From positions 1 to 47,180 of the forward strand of contig JAEXRL010000010.1 in NCBI GenBank assembly GCA_023440825.1: a DNA stretch of 47,180 nt. Reading direction: 5' to 3'. Origin of the DNA: Pseudomonadota bacterium (GTDB lineage Bacteria > Pseudomonadota > Gammaproteobacteria > Burkholderiales > Burkholderiaceae_B). The notes under the pieces were generated by a model. That model worked only from the letters and a program-made list of their open reading frames with translations. It was not told the origin of the DNA and ran no database searches. Positions 39,780 through 47,180 of this stretch are shown here, piece by piece (positions within the stretch are counted from its first letter, which is position 1; the number at the start of each line of letters is the position of its first letter). Both the position numbers and the translations under genes were made by a program.

Positions 39780-41875
39780 AATCCACTTTCACGTATGAGT
39801 AGGGCTGCCAGATAGCGTAACCAGTTGCCAGCAATCGAGTGCTTTTCCCCGTACATCACCACGTCGGCTAACTGACTGCGCGCTTGTTTGGGTGGGGTCA
39901 GCAGTTCCAGTTGCACACGATATAAAGCGTGTTGTATTTCTTGCTGCTGGTTAACGGTGCTGACGCGAATTTGCCCGCCATGAGCGGCATCCAGCATGGG
40001 GTCGGGCAGCACGAGACTACGCGTGCTGTCTATATTGATAAGGCGTGCGTGCAGCGGCGTACTTTGGTGGCGCACATACACTTTGGCCAAATCACCGATC
40101 TGTAAGCGCCATAAATTCTCCTGACGCGTGTAAGCCTCAGCCACCCAGGCATTGGGCTGAGTCAGTATGCCTACGGGTTGATCCGTTTTTAACCAGACTC
40201 CAGTTTGCAGCAACGGATCAAGGTCTTGCCATTGGCCGTCAAAGGGCGCATAAAGGTCTAAGCGCTGCAGCTCTTCGGCAGCCCCTAGGCTGGCCGCTTG
40301 CTCCAAGCGTAAGCGACTACTTAGTAAAGCGCGACTGGCTTGCTCATTATCGATAATGCCACTGCGTTGCAGCTCGGCCCAGATGGTAGCACTGCTGGCT
40401 TGGGTCTGTGCTTGCTGGGCGCCGATATCGGGCGCGTCAAAGCTAAGTAGCAGTTCGCCAGCGCGTACCTCACCAGCCGGGTGCAGATAGCTGAGCTGAG
40501 CAGCGAAGGGCGCGTACAAGGTGTGGGTTTGGGCGCTACGTATCCAGCCTGGCGCGTGGACGGCGCTTTTCCAGGGTACAAATAAGTACACGCTGAGCGC
40601 AAGCAAAAGCAGGGTACCTAGCACAAGACGACTGCGTCGGATATCGTGACGACGCTCTCGCCATACTTTTAATTCAGACCAGACTGGCATAGCAATGAAC
40701 CAGATGATTTCTACAATGAAAAGAAAAATGCCCAGCGCTTTAAAAAAGAACAGGTACACACTGATGGCAATGCCCAGGAACACGCTGAGCCGTACCGTCC
40801 AGACTATGTAGGCAAAGATAGTCAGGAAGCGTTGCATGGGTAGGCTAAGCGGCTCTGGTGCAGGGTCGTGCCAACCGAGTAAAAAACGTCGTAGGCGCTG
40901 GCGACCAAAGGCAAAGCTGCGTTGATGCAGATTGGGAAAATCCAGGGCATCTGAGAGCAGAAAGTAACCATCAAAGCGCATGAACGGACTCGCATTGATG
41001 GCCACTGTCAGTATCCATGAGGTGGTAGCGAGGAAAAAAAACGCCGAACGTAAAGCGCCATCACTGCTTAGACTCCAGGCCAGCGTGGCCAGTCCGGCTA
41101 TGCCCAGCTCGGCCAGCACACCAGCGGACACAATCGCTAGCCTATCTTGTCGCCGGGTTAACTTCCATGACTCAGAGGTATCGGTATACAGCATGGGAAA
41201 CAGTACCACAAAGGATACGCCCATATGCGCGACACGTACGCCATAGCGGGTAGCTGTAAGTGCATGGCCCATTTCATGCATGAGCTTGGCAAAGGCCAAG
41301 GCAGTCATGTAGGCCAGGATACCGGCAGGCGTGAAGCTGTCCTGAAAGCTGATTAAGAATGTGTCCCACTGGCGGGAAGCCAAGATCAAGCCCCACACAC
41401 TGAGACCAATGATGAGCAAAGCAAACCAGCGCGTATAAATAAAGCCGGTGTAGTGCAGCAGTAAACGTAGCCATCGATCGGGGCGTACAAGAGGAACGCG
41501 CACGAACAAGTAGTTATGCAGCAACCATTTGAGATCGCGTGTGCGTTGCTGGGCAGCGACTTGATTCAGACGCTGACTTTGTGCTGCTTGGTCGCAGCGT
41601 AATAAAAAATTGCGCTCGAGAAACTGCTGTAGCGCTGTCAGGCTATCCATATCTGCCTGTAAAGGCGTTTCTTGCTTGACTTGGGTCAGCAGTATTTCGG
41701 GGTCGCTTTGCCAGCGCTGCAAAAACTCAAATTCCAGCCAGCCAATACGAAAAAAACGATTGCTCACTGGATCTTGAATCATCCAGGCGGGCGAGCCGTC
41801 AGCATGAGCGGCGGCAGCAAAGAGCATGAGGTCTTCACGTAAAGGAGGCAAGCTGGGGTTTTGCTGTGTCAGCAT
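39776..41875 (-). CDS. M50 zinc-protease/HlyD fusion protein of the adhesin export cassette
   Basis: A 699-residue membrane protein from ATG 41875. The N-terminal 95 residues look like a PqqD-like cytoplasmic domain (PVSNRFFRIGWLEFEFL). The middle (about 140-440) has several transmembrane segments and site-2-protease-like motifs: HEMGH at 200-204 and FDGYF near 301-305, the expected third zinc ligand. The C-terminal part (about 450-690) is a periplasmic HlyD/biotinyl-lipoyl-like adaptor with a short coiled coil. This combination matches the putative peptide zinc metalloprotease family (YydH-like). Its start overlaps the preceding gene's stop (TAATG), so it is coupled to it. Substrate unknown; context points to the adhesin. 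Confidence 0.85.
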   Translation of the reverse strand: MLTQQNPSLPPLREDLMLFAAAAHADGSPAWMIQDPVSNRFFRIGWLEFEFLQRWQSDPEILLTQVKQETPLQADMDSLTALQQFLERNFLLRCDQAAQSQRLNQVAAQQRTRDLKWLLHNYLFVRVPLVRPDRWLRLLLHYTGFIYTRWFALLIIGLSVWGLILASRQWDTFLISFQDSFTPAGILAYMTALAFAKLMHEMGHALTATRYGVRVAHMGVSFVVLFPMLYTDTSESWKLTRRQDRLAIVSAGVLAELGIAGLATLAWSLSSDGALRSAFFFLATTSWILTVAINASPFMRFDGYFLLSDALDFPNLHQRSFAFGRQRLRRFLLGWHDPAPEPLSLPMQRFLTIFAYIVWTVRLSVFLGIAISVYLFFFKALGIFLFIVEIIWFIAMPVWSELKVWRERRHDIRRSRLVLGTLLLLALSVYLFVPWKSAVHAPGWIRSAQTHTLYAPFAAQLSYLHPAGEVRAGELLLSFDAPDIGAQQAQTQASSATIWAELQRSGIIDNEQASRALLSSRLRLEQAASLGAAEELQRLDLYAPFDGQWQDLDPLLQTGVWLKTDQPVGILTQPNAWVAEAYTRQENLWRLQIGDLAKVYVRHQSTPLHARLINIDSTRSLVLPDPMLDAAHGGQIRVSTVNQQQEIQHALYRVQLELLTPPKQARSQLADVVMYGEKHSIAGNWLRYLAALLIRESGF

Positions 41876-43242
41876 TACCAACCGCTCCACTGACGCGCCG
41901 CTGCGATAGGACGCCGTAGTAAATAATAAGCCAGCGGTACTTTTTGGCCATACACTTTGGCGGTGCCTTGCAGGCCAATGCGCGCGTGCTGGCGATTCTT
42001 ATCCAGTAACTGGCCACGCAGGTTGTAGGAAGCCACACCATCGGGTGACAGTACGGACTGGTAGCTGGTTTGACTGAGCTCAGCGCTAAGTGGGTTTAAG
42101 GGGGCGACGTCTAAAAACACCTGGATCGCCGCCCCTTGCTCCAGGTTAATGGCATCGGCCACGGGCAGGTATAGGCGTACGCTAACATCGCTAGGGTCAG
42201 CCACTTGTAAAATGCGTTCGCCGGTTACGACTGGCTTGCCTTGCCAGTCGCTGACGTCGCTAAACACCGCTACACCGTCTCGTGGCGCGTGCAGGTGTAT
42301 ACGAGCTAATTGCTCTTGCACAGCACGTAGCTCGGCTTTACGTTCTGCAATGCGTCCTTGTAATACGGCCACTTCCGCACTGGCGCGTGGGTCATTAAAA
42401 GCACGCTGTTGTGCAGACAGCAGTTCAGCCGCTGCTACTTCCAGTGCACGTGCGCTAACCTCACGACGATTGCGCAAGGTGGTGTCGTCCAGTGAAACTA
42501 GCTTTTGTCCCGCGTGTACTGTTTGATTGGGTTGTATATGAAACTGTTTCACCACACCGTCTAAGGGAGAGCTTAAGGCGGTGCCATCCCTAGGTACGAT
42601 TTCCGCTGGTGCTAGGGCCGATTCGCGGACCGGCAGGCATAGTAGTCCGGCGACTAGGCCAATCAATAACCAGCGTCTACGCCCTTGGGGTAAACGGCGT
42701 AAAGGGTTAGCATGACGTCGCGGACGTAGTGCCCAAAAACAGTAAGACCAGCTTAGCTGTAAGCGTGCCAAGGCCTGTAAAGCATGGCGAGGGGGGACTT
42801 GGTCTGCGACAAATAGGCTTAAACCCAGAAATTGTCCCTGATGAAAAAGCGGGAGTAGAATCAGGTGTGGGGGCCACCACTCTGCCCAACCGGCCAGGCT
42901 GTCAGGATTGAGGTCTGGCATGCTCTCTGGCGCTTGTCCTGTACGCGTGATCTGCTCGAGGTTAAGCAGATGCAAACGCTCGCCCAGATGGGGGCGAAGT
43001 ACAGTTAAAAGGCGTTTTGCCCAGACGGTAAATGGACTGTCTTCGGGCAGGGTGGCCAGCCCGGAAACAGCTAAAGCCTGAGGTTTACTGTGCGGGAAGT
43101 GCCAGACTTGCGCCTGACGATAGGGCCATACCTGCCATGTTTCGTTAGCGATAGAAAAAGCGAGTTCGTGTATGTTCTGGGCACTGCGGCAGCGATGTTC
43201 GGCGTTAAACAGTGCCATGTCCAGCGTGGCGGCATTACTCAT
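41875..43242 (-). CDS. Hybrid GAF-like/HlyD-family membrane adaptor
   Basis: A 455-residue protein. The first 190 residues look like a cytoplasmic GAF-type sensor domain (for example LILLPLFHQGQFLGLSLFVAD); this is a tentative fold reading. A single transmembrane segment (about 190-207, WLLIGLVAGLLCLPV) is followed by a HlyD-like periplasmic part: SSPLDGVVKQFHIQPNQTVHAGQKLVSLDD (lipoyl half), a coiled coil with LQGRIAERKAELRAVQEQ, and IHLHAPRDGVAVF (second lipoyl half). ATG 43242 overlaps the upstream stop (ATGAGTAA); the longer frame needs TTG. It may link an internal signal to assembly of the export channel. Confidence 0.82.
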   Translation of the reverse strand: MSNAATLDMALFNAEHRCRSAQNIHELAFSIANETWQVWPYRQAQVWHFPHSKPQALAVSGLATLPEDSPFTVWAKRLLTVLRPHLGERLHLLNLEQITRTGQAPESMPDLNPDSLAGWAEWWPPHLILLPLFHQGQFLGLSLFVADQVPPRHALQALARLQLSWSYCFWALRPRRHANPLRRLPQGRRRWLLIGLVAGLLCLPVRESALAPAEIVPRDGTALSSPLDGVVKQFHIQPNQTVHAGQKLVSLDDTTLRNRREVSARALEVAAAELLSAQQRAFNDPRASAEVAVLQGRIAERKAELRAVQEQLARIHLHAPRDGVAVFSDVSDWQGKPVVTGERILQVADPSDVSVRLYLPVADAINLEQGAAIQVFLDVAPLNPLSAELSQTSYQSVLSPDGVASYNLRGQLLDKNRQHARIGLQGTAKVYGQKVPLAYYLLRRPIAAARQWSGW

Positions 43243-44014
43243 CGGTGGCGTCAAACTGCACTGCGCCGCTCATGCCTGCTAGGAGCTCAGGGTACTCACC
43301 TTGTAACTGTCCTTCTATTTCTATAGCTTGAGCGGCAGCGTCAATACGAGCACTGAGTGCGGTGACGGTCGCAGGATAGGTCTGTCCTGTTTCGTCTACC
43401 GTGATATTGAACGGGCTGCCCGGCTGTAGTTGCTTTAATAAGCGCGAGGGAGCGTGCAAACGTACCTTGAGAGGGCCGTCGGCGATAATTTCTAGCAACG
43501 GAGCGCCGGCATTGACGCCTTCGAACTGCCTGACGTGTGAACGGGCGACGCGTCCATCGAAGGGAGCGGTGAGCTTGCAGTAGTTAGTCTGCACTTGGGC
43601 AAGCTCTAGCTGACCATTGCTTTTTTCTACGTCGGCCGCGGCTAGGTTAACTTCAACATCGCCAGCAGCATTTAGATTCCGTAAACGTGTTTTGGCAGTG
43701 TGATTCTCGCGTGCTGATCGTAGCTCAGCACGTGCGATTCTAGCTTTGGCCTGAAACTCGGCGCAGTCAAAGCTTAGCAAACTTGCCCCTTTTTGGAAGG
43801 CGCCTCCGAGCTCTACGTGAATGGCTTGTACGCGACCCATCATGGGAGCTACCAAGGTGGTTTCCTGAGCCGGGGAAATAAGGACACGAATCAGATCAGG
43901 GTCTAGCGCTGGAGTTTGCGCCAAAGTATTGGTGCTAGCACATAGCAGCCACGCTGCGCTAGATAGGCGCAGCGTGTGCTTTATGCCTGGTCGTTTAGAC
44001 AACAGGGTGTTCAT
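43235..44014 (-). CDS. Small periplasmic adaptor (membrane fusion protein family)
   Basis: A 259-residue protein with a Sec signal peptide (cleavage near TLAQTP) and no other membrane segment. It has the lipoyl halves LVAPMMGRVQAIHVELGGAFQKGASLLSFD and YCKLTAPFDGRVARSHVRQFEGVNAGAPLLEI around a short coiled coil. These are typical of RND/HlyD adaptors, though this one is short. It lies 7 bp after the TolC-like gene and overlaps the GAF-like/HlyD gene. It probably bridges the inner-membrane adaptors and the outer-membrane channel. Confidence 0.87.
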   Translation of the reverse strand: MNTLLSKRPGIKHTLRLSSAAWLLCASTNTLAQTPALDPDLIRVLISPAQETTLVAPMMGRVQAIHVELGGAFQKGASLLSFDCAEFQAKARIARAELRSARENHTAKTRLRNLNAAGDVEVNLAAADVEKSNGQLELAQVQTNYCKLTAPFDGRVARSHVRQFEGVNAGAPLLEIIADGPLKVRLHAPSRLLKQLQPGSPFNITVDETGQTYPATVTALSARIDAAAQAIEIEGQLQGEYPELLAGMSGAVQFDATDE

Positions 44015-44021
44015 GATTAAT

Positions 44022-45587
44022 TTAGGGTTGTGTATTCACGGAAACGTCGATCGCAGCAGGTGCGCTGGTGGGGATGGGTGCCAGCGTAGCGTCGCCCATC
44101 AGGCTTTGTTCCCACTGTGTGGTGGTCTCACCAATCGCCTGAGCCAGGCTGGCTACATCAAGATTGGCGATTTCCTCGGGCAAAACATCCAGACCCAGGG
44201 AGTTATACAAACGACCCCATGCAGATTGGGCATTGGCGTAGCTAGCATGTTGCTGATATTCGCTTAGCAGTTGACGCGCTTCGGCACGTATCACTTCCAG
44301 TTCGGAGTCCACACGGGAGGATTTGGCTGCTTGTGCGTAGTTGAGTAAGCGCTGATCAACACGTGCCGACTCCTGCGCCAAGTGCAAGTCAGAGCGCGCC
44401 AGCGCGTAACGCTGAACTCCGATGCGTACCTGGGTGATGACAGCCATACCTAATGCCATACGACGGAAGTCGTCTGTCTGGTTCTGAGCTTCATGCGCAC
44501 GTTTCAGAGCGGGCAAGCTGGCTAGTCGGAACAGATTCCAGGACAAACGCACACCTGAGTCAGTCCAGGAGTTGTTATACAAGAAGCGATTGCTGTCGTA
44601 CTGCATATTGAAGAAGTCCAGCTGTATGCCGGGAAGGGCAAGCACCATGGCCGCTTTGATATCGTTAGCAGTGACGCGCTTGCGATACCACTCTTCCATA
44701 ATTTCCGGACGACGCTCCAGTGCCGTTGTTTCTAGGTGTTCGATATCGCCGGGCACCATGGGCAGAACAGGTGTGTGCTGCTCTTCGAGTGTGTATTCGG
44801 TACCTGGAGGCAGGCTAAGCAGTGCAGCCAGCTCCGATCTGGCTAGCTCTAGTTCCTGACGTCGCGTAGATAGCATGCTTACCGCATCCAGTAAGGAGCG
44901 CTGATAGCCCAGTGCAACGGGTTGGGGCAATAGGCCTTGTTGCTCGACTTGTCGTGATCGCTCCAGAGCCGTTTCCACACGAATAATTAAATCATCGACG
45001 CGAGTAATGAGTTTTTGTGCTCCCAGAGCTCGCCAGTAGGCATTACGAGTGTCTTGGAGCACGTTTTGTATAACTTTACGCTCGCGCTCTTTCGCCATCA
45101 GGTATTGATCCGCTTTTTGGTGGGCGCGGTAATAGGACACCCCGAAGTCCAGCAGATTCCACGACAGCTCCAGATTGGCCATTCTGTGATTGCGCTCTTG
45201 TGAGGTGGAGGGTGCCAGCGATTCTTCGCGTGTTTCGATATTAATGGAGCGGCCACCTGAGTCGTTGTTGCGGCTGGCGTAGCCAGCACCGGCCACCAGA
45301 CGTGGCATCATATCCCAGCGCGAGACGTCTAGCAGTCCTTTTGCCAGCGCGTTTTCCATTAGCTTCAGACGATAATCCAAGTTGTATTTAAGCGCGCGAG
45401 CAGCGGCTTCGTTGAAGCTGAGAGGACCTGTGATGGGCTCTTGATCTGCGTACATCTGAACGCGATCAGCATTAACGCGCTCAGCAATTTCGTCTGCACT
45501 GAAGGGCTCAGGAGTAATGGTGGAGCACGCTGTTAGGGTTGCTGCCAGAAGAGTCAGGGCGCCCAGTTTTAGTAGTCTGTGTTGCAT
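44022..45587 (-). CDS. TolC-family outer-membrane channel, lipoprotein
   Basis: A 521-residue outer membrane efflux protein. The signal peptide ends in lipobox LTAC (Cys21). Two OEP repeats are visible with long amphipathic helices: LSFNEAAARALKYNLDYRLKLMENALAKG with SWNLLDFGVSYYRAHQKADQYL, and RRPEIMEEWYRKRVTANDIKAAMVLALPGI with SWNLFRLASLPALKRAHEAQN. It should form the outer-membrane exit duct for the adhesin. It starts 4 bp after the adhesin stop. Confidence 0.92.
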   Translation of the reverse strand: MQHRLLKLGALTLLAATLTACSTITPEPFSADEIAERVNADRVQMYADQEPITGPLSFNEAAARALKYNLDYRLKLMENALAKGLLDVSRWDMMPRLVAGAGYASRNNDSGGRSINIETREESLAPSTSQERNHRMANLELSWNLLDFGVSYYRAHQKADQYLMAKERERKVIQNVLQDTRNAYWRALGAQKLITRVDDLIIRVETALERSRQVEQQGLLPQPVALGYQRSLLDAVSMLSTRRQELELARSELAALLSLPPGTEYTLEEQHTPVLPMVPGDIEHLETTALERRPEIMEEWYRKRVTANDIKAAMVLALPGIQLDFFNMQYDSNRFLYNNSWTDSGVRLSWNLFRLASLPALKRAHEAQNQTDDFRRMALGMAVITQVRIGVQRYALARSDLHLAQESARVDQRLLNYAQAAKSSRVDSELEVIRAEARQLLSEYQQHASYANAQSAWGRLYNSLGLDVLPEEIANLDVASLAQAIGETTTQWEQSLMGDATLAPIPTSAPAAIDVSVNTQP

Positions 45588-45591
45588 GGAT

Positions 45592-47180
45592 CTAATTAGT
45601 CTGAGTTAAATTTGAGGGTGATTCGGTCGTTACGGCATCACTCTGGTCCAAGCCGGCCAGAAGTTGCTCTATCGGGTTTGTATGCGGGTCGCTGGAGGCG
45701 AGCTGCTGACTAAAGCTGGCAGCGCCGTGCTGTAGGGTACTTAAAGCGGCAGGTGTGGGCTCGAGCTCTGCATCGGTGGGCGCATCAGTAGGTGCATCAG
45801 TAGGCGTGAGTACGGGTACCTGACGCGCATCAGAGTACCGCTGCAGGGCTTCCAAACGTTGGCGTTCGGTTTCCAAACGTAGGCGTTCCAATTGGTTTTG
45901 CCGTTGTATATCGTTGGCTCGCATGAGCTCTCTTGCCTCTTGCGCGGCAGCGAGCAGGGCACTCATTCGCTCGGCACGTAAATCGCGATGATTGTCACTT
46001 AATTCGCTCTGTCTGTGTACACCTTGCAAGGCGTGGGCAATGTCCACTTCCATCCGGCTAGAGAGCTCGTACTGAGCCTGAGAGGCTTGCACTGTGGTCT
46101 CTACATACACGATGGGGTGTAGGGGTATACCAAGGTTAACCACGGGTTGATCTAGCTCGCTTGGAAACCAGACGCTGGGTGGATCGGTGAGCATGCGGCG
46201 TTCCTGCATACTTTGCAGGATTGAGCTCATGCCCTCTGGTGTACGCCCCATTGTCTCACCGCCTGGACGTCCGCCCACGGGTGGAGTGGGGAGGGCGCGT
46301 ACAATGCCGGTTACGTCTATCGTGAGTGTGGCTTGGGCGAAGCCTCCTTCCCCGTCACTAATCAAGTAAACGAAAATGTCTTGTTCTGTGTGGTGTGCTT
46401 TGAGTGCTTTGGCGGCAGGCTGGTCTGCACTATAGCTATAACTGCCATCGGCATTCAAGATCAAGGTGCCATATTTGCCGACCAAGGGCTGGCCTACGTT
46501 CGTGCCACCATTTTCTGGATGCGTGCCTTGGTCAGCGCGAATGACGCCAACTACGCTAAGCGGGTCACCGTCCGGGTCTACATCATTGCTCTGAATGACC
46601 CCTTTGCTAGCGTCAGTCTGAATCGTACTGTCCGCATTGACCGAATTATGATCGGCGACGGCCACCGGCGGTGGGTTGGTGACGGTAATCGTAATGGTCT
46701 GGCTAACGCTTAGCCCTCCCTTGTCGGTGGCGGTCACCGTTACGGTGTATTCACCTGGGCGAGAGGTTGAGCCTTTCTGGCTAGCGTCATGTGTGAGCTT
46801 GCCAGTGATTTCACCGGTTTCTGGGTCTATGCTCAGTCCGGGTGGCAGATTCGTAGCGCTGTAGCTCAGGATGTCGCTTTGGTCGATATCCTTAAAGCCT
46901 TGCGCCGTGGGGATGGTGACGGGCTCACTGTCCTTGAACTCGCGATCTGTCAGCGTGGCATCGACTACAGGCGCGTCATTCACGCCGGTGACCGTGACGG
47001 TGATGGTGGCCGTAGCTTGCGCTCCATCCGCATCGATGATGGTGTACTCGATTGTGGTGGAGCGTGTTTCACCTTCGGCCAAATCGTCGAACTGACCATT
47101 AGGATCAAACAGAACGGTGCCATCCTCTTGGATGGTGAACAGCCCACCATCGCTACCGGGCTGCTGGGTTTGCTCGATGA
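45592..47180 (-). CDS. C-terminal part of a large VCBS/cadherin-like adhesin (5' end beyond window)
   Basis: The open frame enters from the right edge (codon at 47178-47176) and ends at 45592, about 529 residues in the window. From the right: a VCBS-type repeat (TIQEDGTVLFDPNGQFDDL, VTVTGVNDAPVVD), an Ig/cadherin-like repeat (DQSDILSYSATNLPPGLSIDPETGEITG) and another VCBS repeat (NDVDPDGDPLSVVGV, LILNADGSYSYSAD). Then comes a non-repeat tail of about 250 residues with a long charged helix (RQNQLERLRLETERQRLEAL) and a PTDA repeat. No RTX nonapeptides are visible near the C-terminus. It is probably the exported surface protein of the cassette; an internal TTG at 47082 is not the real start. Confidence 0.88.
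   Translation of the reverse strand, partial: IEQTQQPGSDGGLFTIQEDGTVLFDPNGQFDDLAEGETRSTTIEYTIIDADGAQATATITVTVTGVNDAPVVDATLTDREFKDSEPVTIPTAQGFKDIDQSDILSYSATNLPPGLSIDPETGEITGKLTHDASQKGSTSRPGEYTVTVTATDKGGLSVSQTITITVTNPPPVAVADHNSVNADSTIQTDASKGVIQSNDVDPDGDPLSVVGVIRADQGTHPENGGTNVGQPLVGKYGTLILNADGSYSYSADQPAAKALKAHHTEQDIFVYLISDGEGGFAQATLTIDVTGIVRALPTPPVGGRPGGETMGRTPEGMSSILQSMQERRMLTDPPSVWFPSELDQPVVNLGIPLHPIVYVETTVQASQAQYELSSRMEVDIAHALQGVHRQSELSDNHRDLRAERMSALLAAAQEARELMRANDIQRQNQLERLRLETERQRLEALQRYSDARQVPVLTPTDAPTDAPTDAELEPTPAALSTLQHGAASFSQQLASSDPHTNPIEQLLAGLDQSDAVTTESPSNLTQTN
45770..45805 (-). repeat. Three tandem 12-bp units encoding PTDA repeats
   Basis: Three nearly identical 12-bp units (GCATCGGTGGGC, GCATCAGTAGGT, GCATCAGTAGGC on the plus strand) encode Pro-Thr-Asp-Ala three times in the adhesin tail. 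Whole-unit changes in copy number would keep the frame and alter a flexible linker. Confidence 0.85.

Noticed and set aside
47082..47082. Start codon for the adhesin at 47082
   Set aside because: The codon is TTG inside a VCBS repeat, and the same frame stays open to the right edge with typical VCBS sequence, so the true start lies outside the window.
1..47180. Mobile elements, CRISPR arrays, tRNA genes, prophage or toxin-antitoxin modules
   Set aside because: I found no transposase, integrase, regularly spaced repeats, tRNA-like cloverleaf or attachment duplication. The short repeats seen are local palindromes or coding repeats.

Overview
The window looks like chromosomal DNA of a betaproteobacterium, most likely Alcaligenaceae (Burkholderiales). 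The basis is the 5S rRNA sequence, the layout trpE-G-D-C with rpe, apaG, mltA, a UbiH-type gene and dsbC close by, the moderate GC content and the protein sequences. I ran no database search, so all assignments rest on motifs and remembered families.

Region 1 (1-3023): the 3' part of a 5S rRNA with its terminator, then a minus-strand class III (anaerobic) ribonucleotide reductase operon. Its large-subunit gene is interrupted by a single in-frame TAA, its glycyl-radical domain is a separate 60-residue gene, and nrdG follows. An FNR/Anr-like site precedes the operon. Region 2 (3000-8060): tryptophan genes trpE, trpG, trpD, trpC and a HIT-family gene on the minus strand, preceded by a trp leader peptide with three Trp codons and a terminator/antiterminator attenuator. 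Region 3 (8490-16610): mostly plus-strand housekeeping and signalling genes: an EAL-CBS-GGDEF protein, rpe (minus), apaG, mltA, a UbiH-like hydroxylase, dsbC, and an unusual regulator made of a pseudo-receiver, a winged helix and a degenerate EAL domain.

Region 4 (16929-39779): a catecholate siderophore locus. Genes for 2,3-dihydroxybenzoate synthesis (entC, entB, entA), its activation (entE), a free-standing aryl carrier protein, an EntF-like C-A-T-TE synthetase whose ten specificity residues match the serine code, an EntS-like exporter, a phosphopantetheinyl transferase, three esterases, and a periplasmic-binding-protein/ATPase/FecCD importer together predict production and use of an enterobactin-type tri-(DHB-serine). 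A complete Liv/HAAT-type ABC transporter (binding protein, two permeases, two ATPases) lies in the same tightly overlapping operon, directly coupled to entD and preceded by a Fur-like box. I consider this the best candidate for an undescribed function, possibly uptake of an aromatic acid or recapture of DHB or its conjugates. A YncE-like periplasmic beta-propeller gene is also embedded in the operon. No TonB-dependent receptor and no MbtH-like gene lie inside the window.

Region 5 (39776-47180): a minus-strand secretion cassette for a large VCBS/cadherin-like adhesin whose 5' part lies beyond the right edge. Downstream of the adhesin come a TolC-like lipoprotein, a small periplasmic adaptor, a hybrid with a GAF-like N-terminus and a HlyD-like C-terminus, and an M50 zinc-protease/HlyD fusion. 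No ABC ATPase is seen in this cassette, which sets it apart from ordinary type I secretion loci.
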